The notes below the pieces were generated by a model. The model was not told the origin of the DNA. It worked only from the letters and a program-made list of their open reading frames with translations, and did not search any database. Below, one piece after another: positions 59,058 to 64,000 of a stretch of 64,000 nucleotides of DNA. A program made the position numbers and the translations under genes. The stretch covers positions 56,936 to 120,935 of the forward strand of contig CALUWD010000002.1 of assembly GCA_944324385.1 (NCBI GenBank), written 5' to 3'. The DNA is from Candidatus Gastranaerophilales bacterium (lineage in GTDB: Bacteria; Cyanobacteriota; Vampirovibrionia; Gastranaerophilales; Gastranaerophilaceae). How positions within the stretch are numbered: position 1 is the stretch's first letter; the number at the start of each line of letters is the position of its first letter.

Positions 59058-59948
59058 GTGCAAAATATTGAGGGACAGGCGCAGAATAATTTTTGTGCTA
59101 CGCAGATTATGTCAGCACCGCAGGTGGAATTAAAAGAGCTTAAAAATTTATTTTTTGAACTATCTCATAAAGCTTGCAATTTAAAGTGCAAACACTGCTA
59201 TATAGAAAAAAATCCCTACAAACAAGAAAAAGATTTTATACCTTTAGACAAAATTAAATCAGCGCTTTTGCAAACAAAAGGTGAAAATTTAAACTCCATT
59301 TATTTAACAGGAGGCGAACCACTTTTGCACCCTGATTTTAATACAATTTTAAGGATGTGTTTAAAATTTTCAAACGTTACAGTTATATCAAACGGTGTTT
59401 TAATTAATGACAAAAAGGCGCGTTTTTTAAGAAAAATTGACGATGAAAATAATTTCGAAACAATTTATAGAATAAGCCTAGACCATTTTGATGAATTAAA
59501 AAACGATGAAATTAGAGGACGAGGCAGCTTTAGAAAGGCGCTAGGTGCAATTTTAAACCTTGCAAAGTATGAATTTAACCCGATTATTTCTGTTTGCAAT
59601 TATTATCAAGAATCAAGAGAGGATTTATTTAAAGGATTTTACGAACTATTTAAAAAGCATAATTTTGAACTCGAGGATATTAATTTAAAAATTATGCCAT
59701 ACTTTGAAAAAGGCGACAGCGAGGAGTTTATAGAGGATTTTAATTTTGACAAAACAAAACTTGACTGCTACAGCTCTCGTGTTTTATGCGCAAATGGGGT
59801 ATACTCTTGCCCTGCTTTATCTAACGACTTTAGGGCAAGAGTAGGCTCAGATATGACAAATTATTCCAAAAGAACTTTTCTAGACACCCAAAAATGTGCA
59901 AAATGCATAAAACATTTTAGCAAAAATCAAGTTAACGACTGGATGTAG
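59058..59948 (+). CDS. Radical SAM protein with a C-terminal Cys cluster
   Basis: 296 residues. The cluster motif is CNLKCKHCYIE near residue 36, then YLTGGEPLLHP and VTVISNGVLI. The C-terminal part holds Cys in LDCYSSRVLC, YSCPALS and TQKCAKCIKHF, in the arrangement of a short SPASM or twitch region, so a second cluster is likely. Such enzymes modify peptides or proteins, but no precursor peptide is evident nearby. The GTG start has AAAGGAG upstream. It converges on the thioredoxin-like gene. Confidence 0.85.
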   Translation: MQNIEGQAQNNFCATQIMSAPQVELKELKNLFFELSHKACNLKCKHCYIEKNPYKQEKDFIPLDKIKSALLQTKGENLNSIYLTGGEPLLHPDFNTILRMCLKFSNVTVISNGVLINDKKARFLRKIDDENNFETIYRISLDHFDELKNDEIRGRGSFRKALGAILNLAKYEFNPIISVCNYYQESREDLFKGFYELFKKHNFELEDINLKIMPYFEKGDSEEFIEDFNFDKTKLDCYSSRVLCANGVYSCPALSNDFRARVGSDMTNYSKRTFLDTQKCAKCIKHFSKNQVNDWM

Positions 59949-59951
59949 TTT

Positions 59952-60464
59952 TTACTGCTCCGGTCGTAAAAATTCTTTCAAATCGCGCACTAAATCATCT
60001 TTTGCACTGGGTTGAAAGAATTTAAAGTTATCAAGTTGAACTTTTTTGCCAGATTTAACATCCACAACAAAAACCGTTGGGAACCCATGGACATTGTATT
60101 CATCCATAAGTGCTTTGTTGTCTTGATTGTCGCAGTTTACAAAGGCAATTGCAAAATTTTTCTTAACAGCTTTGTCTTTTGTAACTTCAACAAAAGTTGG
60201 CGCAAATTTTTGGCAATAACCGCACCAGTCTGTATAAAACCACACAACAATAGGTTTATTTTTCTTAAGTGCTTTTTTAAAGTTGCGTCCCCTGTCGTAT
60301 TTTTTAGAAATTGGCAAATCTGCACCAAGAGAAATTGATGGAATATTTCCATTTATGCCTAAAATTGTAAACAATGAAAGCCCAAAAGACACTATTGAAA
60401 AGACTAAAGAGGCAATAACACCAGCTACAAGCCATTTTTTATAACATTTTTTTTCTTCACTCAT
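59952..60464 (-). CDS. Membrane-anchored thioredoxin-like protein
   Basis: 170 residues. An N-terminal membrane helix (WLVAGVIASLVFSIVSFGLSL) places the thioredoxin fold outside the cytoplasm. The active site is WCGYC in WFYTDWCGYCQKFAP near residue 80, with the cis-Pro in HGFPTVFVV. It likely handles disulfides of exported proteins, such as the Cys-rich secreted proteins in this window. A GGAGAAAAAAT lies before the ATG. Confidence 0.88.
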   Translation of the reverse strand: MSEEKKCYKKWLVAGVIASLVFSIVSFGLSLFTILGINGNIPSISLGADLPISKKYDRGRNFKKALKKNKPIVVWFYTDWCGYCQKFAPTFVEVTKDKAVKKNFAIAFVNCDNQDNKALMDEYNVHGFPTVFVVDVKSGKKVQLDNFKFFQPSAKDDLVRDLKEFLRPEQ

Positions 60465-60518
60465 AATTTTTTCTCCGTTTTTATTTTATTTTACTATATA
60501 AAATTCAATGTGTGCAAA

Positions 60519-61775
60519 TTAATTTGCACCGCAGCATTTTTTGTATTTTTTGCCGCTACCGCAAGGACATGGGTCGTTTCTGCCAATGTTTTCATATTTT
60601 GGCGCTTCATCTTCTTCTTTTAAACCTAAAATCTCGCCAAAAACTTTTGAATTGTACAAAACAATCATAGGGCTAAATTTAGTATTTTCAATGCCTTTAA
60701 ACCTTTCAAGCACTTGAGAAGTTGAATTAAAACTTGTTTCAAGCGCAGAATTCACTACATCTAAAAAATTTTCATATTTTTTTGCAACTTGCGCTATAAG
60801 GCTTTTTGGAACTTTATCGCTTTTTAAAAATTCTCTTACACATTCTTTTGCGCCTTCAATTTTAAATTCCCCATTATCAAAGGTTTCAAAGATTTTATAA
60901 AAAGTGCCTAAAAATGGTATTATATAAGGCCCTTCAGATTCATCAAAATAAAAACCAATGTCATAAAGACAGTTGTGCTTTGAAAATCCACCAATTGCAT
61001 TTTCAATAAAATCGTCGCCATCTGAGTATTCTTTTATGTTAAAAAATTTATATTCATCGACATTTTGAATATATTGTGTCGGGTCAGATTGCTCGTTATA
61101 GGCATTTATTAGCTCATCAGCCAGCTTATTTGTTGTAATTATACTGTTTTTTTCATTGAAAACTTTTTTAAAAGACTGCTTAAATTCTTCGACTGAGTTT
61201 TTAATTTTGTTTAATTTTTCATCATTTTGAAAAACTGCACAATTAGAATTTGTAATAAGGTATTTAAGCGCTTCTGACGCTGCTTTATAAAAGTTGAGCG
61301 AAGAAATTACATCATATATTTCTAAAAGATAAAATTCCCCTTCAAACTCTATTACTCTTGCGCAAATGAAATCTCCCTTTGCAATACCCCTTAAATTAAC
61401 CATTTTTACAAGCGGAATAAGGCAAAATTCTTTTTCGCAAGTGAGCGAATAAGTTTCATAAGCATTTTTTAAGACTTTTTTAATTTCAAATACTGATGTA
61501 GTGCTGTTTTTATAAGCTTCAACCACCTGAGGATTTTTTTGTGCATCCTGTGTAAGATAATAGTCTAAAACCCTTGTGTTGTCTTGCATTTTTCCATCCA
61601 ATAAATATTCAATAAGCGCAATATTCAACTGTGATTGTTTTTCTATTTTTAAATTATTTTCTTCAACGTATGTTTCAAAGTCTTCGCCGATTTTTTTATC
61701 AGTTGCAATAAAATCAAGCAATGATTCCATCTCTCCTGACAGTGCATTTAATTTATCAACAATGCTTAGTGCCAT
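60519..61775 (-). CDS. SEC-C motif protein of unknown function
   Basis: 418 residues. The C-terminal 20 residues are a zinc-binding SEC-C motif, [19 protein letters not shown], as at the end of SecA. The rest is helical, with [21 protein letters not shown] in the middle, and has no SecA motor motifs. It may be a SecB-independent chaperone or targeting factor, as a few SEC-C proteins are. It follows tlyA with 1 bp overlap, so it belongs to the tatD-tlyA operon. Confidence 0.75.
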   Translation of the reverse strand: MALSIVDKLNALSGEMESLLDFIATDKKIGEDFETYVEENNLKIEKQSQLNIALIEYLLDGKMQDNTRVLDYYLTQDAQKNPQVVEAYKNSTTSVFEIKKVLKNAYETYSLTCEKEFCLIPLVKMVNLRGIAKGDFICARVIEFEGEFYLLEIYDVISSLNFYKAASEALKYLITNSNCAVFQNDEKLNKIKNSVEEFKQSFKKVFNEKNSIITTNKLADELINAYNEQSDPTQYIQNVDEYKFFNIKEYSDGDDFIENAIGGFSKHNCLYDIGFYFDESEGPYIIPFLGTFYKIFETFDNGEFKIEGAKECVREFLKSDKVPKSLIAQVAKKYENFLDVVNSALETSFNSTSQVLERFKGIENTKFSPMIVLYNSKVFGEILGLKEEDEAPKYENIGRNDPCPCGSGKKYKKCCGAN

Positions 61776-62551
61776 TATTTTCCTCCTCGTCTAAGGTAGA
61801 TAAGATATTCAATATTACCATGTTTTGCCCCTGTTATAGGGCTTTCAATTACTCCTAAAACCTCAAAATTAAGGTTTTCACAAAAATTTTTAATATCTTC
61901 AATTATTTTTTGATGAACTTTTTTATCCTTAACAACACCGCCCTTTGAAATATCTTCTCTATTTGCTTCAAATTGCGGTTTTATAAGTATTACATACTCG
62001 CTATTTGCACAGGTAAAATTTTTGCAATTTTCAAGAACTTTTTTAATTGAGATAAAAGACAAGTCCATACTTAAAAATTCAGGCAATTTTTCATTAAAGT
62101 TTTCGCCAAAAATGTCTTCAAAGCTGCAATTTTTTATATTTACATTTTCTCTTGAAATTACTCTTTCATCTTGCCTTAATTTCCAAGCAAGCTGGTTTGT
62201 GCCGCAGTCAACTGCCCAGACTTTTTTTGCACCCTCTTGCAGCATACAATCACTAAAACCGCCTGTAGATGAGCCCATATCTATGCAAATTTTATCCTTT
62301 AAATTAATTTTAAAAGCGTCAATTGCGCCTTTTAACTTTAGACCGCCACGAGAAACATAAGGAAGGGTTTTTACTTCTATTTTATGCGGTTTTTCTTCAT
62401 TAAATAACTTATCTTCATCAAATAACTGCCCTGCTTTTGTAATTGGCGTGTCGTCAATTTTAACATTACCCGCTAAAATCGCCGCACTTGCAGCGTTTTT
62501 TGTTTCAAAAAAACCATGTTCAAAAAGTATTAAATCTAACCTTTTTTTCAT
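61775..62551 (-). CDS. tlyA: TlyA-family S4/FtsJ rRNA methyltransferase
   Basis: 258 residues from ATG 62551. An S4 RNA-binding domain ([20 protein letters not shown]) precedes an FtsJ-like methyltransferase domain: [17 protein letters not shown] (motif I), [13 protein letters not shown], and [14 protein letters not shown] (motif IV). Family members 2'-O-methylate rRNA (16S C1409/23S C1920); some were called hemolysins. It is translationally coupled to the upstream gene (TAATG). Confidence 0.9.
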   Translation of the reverse strand: MKKRLDLILFEHGFFETKNAASAAILAGNVKIDDTPITKAGQLFDEDKLFNEEKPHKIEVKTLPYVSRGGLKLKGAIDAFKINLKDKICIDMGSSTGGFSDCMLQEGAKKVWAVDCGTNQLAWKLRQDERVISRENVNIKNCSFEDIFGENFNEKLPEFLSMDLSFISIKKVLENCKNFTCANSEYVILIKPQFEANREDISKGGVVKDKKVHQKIIEDIKNFCENLNFEVLGVIESPITGAKHGNIEYLIYLRRGGK

Positions 62552-62808
62552 TATGCAAAATACTGTTCTTCTTGTAGTGCTACAGCTGAAATCTGGTTTG
62601 CATTTACACAAACTTTTTTAATAGGCCCTGTTGGTTCAAATTCAAAAATTTTACTTACCGGCGTATTTACAACCTCTTTTATTTCTTCATAAATTTCTTG
62701 CGGATTTTCAAAGTATAAAACAAGCGGTGCTGCAAGGTTTTTTAAAAAAATAAGAACTGCAGTTTTAACTTTAATATTTGCAGGGTTATACTGTTGACTC
62801 ATCATCAT
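62551..62808 (-). CDS. Small hypothetical protein between tatD and tlyA
   Basis: 85 residues, MMMSQQYNPANIKVK at the start. The true initiator is probably the second or third of three ATG codons, since AAGGAGA lies only 2 nt before the first. Unknown family; it has a hydrophobic strand (TAVLIFLKNLAAPLVLYF) and an acidic middle (EIYEEIKEVV). It overlaps tatD by 23 bp and couples to tlyA, so it belongs to the operon. Confidence 0.65.
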   Translation of the reverse strand: MMMSQQYNPANIKVKTAVLIFLKNLAAPLVLYFENPQEIYEEIKEVVNTPVSKIFEFEPTGPIKKVCVNANQISAVALQEEQYFA

Positions 62809-63562
62809 TCTCCTTTATGTTAAAAAACTTTAGTGCGTTTTGAGTGGTAATTTTTTCGACCAACGAAACACTTGTATCTTTTAGATTTGCGATTTCTTTT
62901 GCAACAAAATTTATATATTTTGGCGCATTTTCTTCACCCCTATAAGGATGAGGGGTTAAATAAGGGGTGTCTGTTTCAAGCATAATGTATTCAAGTGGTA
63001 TTTCTTTTGCAACTTCACGAACTTTTTTTGCGTTTTTAAAAGTTACAACTCCGCCAAGAGCTATAAACCAACCTTTTTCAATACATCTTTTTGCAAATTC
63101 TTTAGAGCCTGAAAAACAGTGCATAAGAACAGATTTTGCGCCCATTTGTTCTAATATTTCAAAAGTATCACCATGGGCCTCTCTATCGTGAATTACAACA
63201 GGCAAGTTTAAAATATTTGCAATTTCAATTTGAGTTTTAAAAACTTTTTTTTGCACATCGACAAATGTCTTATCCCAATAGTAATCAAGCCCAATTTCGC
63301 CTATTGCAACAACTTTTTTGTCTTTGGATAATTCCATTATTTTTTTTGCAACATCGTCATTGAACTTTTGCGCTTCTGATGGGTGCACGCCCATTTGTGC
63401 GTAAACATTTTCATATTCGTGAGCCAATGAAAGAACTTTTTCAAAAGTTTCAGGCTCAGACGAGGGAATAATTATTTTTTTAACTCCTGCCTCAAAAGCC
63501 TCCTCAATTGCTTTTTTTGGGTCATCGAGCATATCAATATGTGCGTGTGTGTCTATTATCAT
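62786..63562 (-). CDS. tatD: TatD-family metal-dependent deoxyribonuclease
   Basis: 258-residue TIM-barrel nuclease, YcfH-like. THAHID (N-terminus) and GEIGLDYYWD, VVIHDREAH, MHCFSG and LETDTPYL supply the metal ligands in family order. The 3'-5' DNase role in DNA clearance or repair is known for relatives. TATTAT with an extended TGA lies 6 nt before the ATG, and no Shine-Dalgarno sequence is present, so the transcript may be leaderless. It is divergent from the RNase P RNA gene. Confidence 0.9.
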   Translation of the reverse strand: MIIDTHAHIDMLDDPKKAIEEAFEAGVKKIIIPSSEPETFEKVLSLAHEYENVYAQMGVHPSEAQKFNDDVAKKIMELSKDKKVVAIGEIGLDYYWDKTFVDVQKKVFKTQIEIANILNLPVVIHDREAHGDTFEILEQMGAKSVLMHCFSGSKEFAKRCIEKGWFIALGGVVTFKNAKKVREVAKEIPLEYIMLETDTPYLTPHPYRGEENAPKYINFVAKEIANLKDTSVSLVEKITTQNALKFFNIKENDDESTV

Positions 63563-63593
63563 AGAAATATAATATCAGAAATTAATTTTAGTG

Positions 63594-63599
63594 TATAAT
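63594..63599 (+). promoter_or_regulatory. -10 element of rnpB (TATAAT)
   Basis: GTGTATAATG ends about 8 nt before the expected 5' end of RNase P RNA. Confidence 0.6.
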
Positions 63600-63607
63600 G
63601 TTTTATG

Positions 63608-64000
63608 AAAAGTGGGCGGATAATCGCGCGGAATTTTAAATTTCGTGAGGAAAGTCCGGACATCCAAAAAGGCAGGTTGCTTGGGAAAGCCAAGTGCGCG
63701 CGAGCGTGAGGACAGTGCCACAGAAAAGTAGGATGCTGTGCGCAGCACGCAAGCGGCTGCGATGAGCAGGCGCGAAGTGCGAAGACCTTAGATGACCGCC
63801 GTTGCGACCGTAGCGAAAGCGAAGGGAGCGAAGCAATCTATGATTGCACAGGCGGAAAAACATCAGGTGTGTGAAGCCCGAACGGGAAGGCGAGAGCCTT
63901 GCCGACAGGGCGTAACCGTACCCTGACCGCCGTTGCGACCGTAGCGAAAGCGAAGGGAGCGAAGCAATCTATGATTGCACAGGCGGAAAAACATCAGGTG
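63608..64000 (+). ncRNA. rnpB: RNase P RNA, 5' part (continues beyond the window)
   Basis: GTGGGCGGATAATCGC opens the RNA; GAGGAAAGTCCGGACA (63643-63658) is the conserved P4 strand and GTGCCACAGAAAA (63713-63725) the CR-II region. The 3' half of P4 is not reached before the window ends. A 77-bp segment, TGACCGCC...GGCGGAAAAACATCAGGTG, occurs twice (63793-63869, 63924-64000), which is not part of the ordinary type A fold. Confidence 0.9.

Noticed and set aside
63636..63863. 75-residue minus-strand frame in rnpB
   Set aside because: It lies wholly inside RNase P RNA and is antisense.

Overview
The window looks like chromosome from a non-photosynthetic relative of the Cyanobacteria, of the gut Melainabacteria / Gastranaerophilales type. 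This is inferred from the strong AT bias, a tmRNA whose tag begins ANNVVK (cyanobacterial tags I know begin ANNIV), and several lineage-style proteins that share a short N-terminal tag (NVSFEG, NVNFTSG, VAFGKK, NVSFGLN). No rRNA operon or photosynthesis gene is present. I could run no search, so the taxonomy is pattern recognition.

Layout. 0-14 kb: the 3' part of a primary-type sigma factor, an Opp/Dpp-type ABC ATPase, queE with a DnaJ-like co-chaperone, a large sugar-nucleotidyltransferase-like protein, two tandem thymidylate-kinase-like genes, miaA, a ribosome hibernation factor, an aminotransferase coupled to hisH, and a GGDEF/HD signalling protein. 14-31 kb: a second GGDEF protein, a methyltransferase with a YlxR protein, a GH57 glycosidase, rarA, an orphan solute-binding protein, a cluster of lineage-specific proteins, a type IV prepilin-like protein, an iron alcohol dehydrogenase, a Ski2-like helicase, ferritin and a family 4 uracil-DNA glycosylase. 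31.6-32.5 kb: palindromic repeats with a small GIY-YIG nuclease gene in their middle. 32.5-35.6 kb: a transporter, an exonuclease, an M48 protease and an acetyltransferase-like protein.

35.65-45.53 kb is a mobile island of about 9.9 kb. It lies between an 18-bp direct repeat of the tRNA-His 3' end and the intact tRNA-His. It carries a zinc-ribbon protein, a coiled-coil protein, a retron-type reverse transcriptase preceded by a convincing msr-msd-like RNA (11-bp a1/a2 inverted repeat, two strong hairpins), a PD-(D/E)XK nuclease with a small partner, an XRE regulator with a paired operator, a DnaB/RecA-like ATPase, a resolvase, a small unlisted gene and a large serine recombinase that reads into the tRNA. 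The retron and the nuclease pair are the best candidates for new defence systems.

45.5-51 kb is dense in structured RNA: tRNA-His, tmRNA and tRNA-Val, each accompanied by tandem partial copies of itself or its flank, plus another palindrome cluster. RNase P RNA at the right edge also carries an internal duplication. 51-63.6 kb is ordinary chromosome: small secreted proteins, trxB, cobO, an MCE protein, a DnaQ-like exonuclease, a radical SAM enzyme, a thioredoxin-like protein, a SEC-C protein, tlyA and tatD.

A recurrent regulatory theme is a -10 hexamer lying exactly 6-7 nt before the start codon with no Shine-Dalgarno sequence. At least eleven genes show it, which points to widespread leaderless mRNAs beside a second class of genes with good Shine-Dalgarno sequences.
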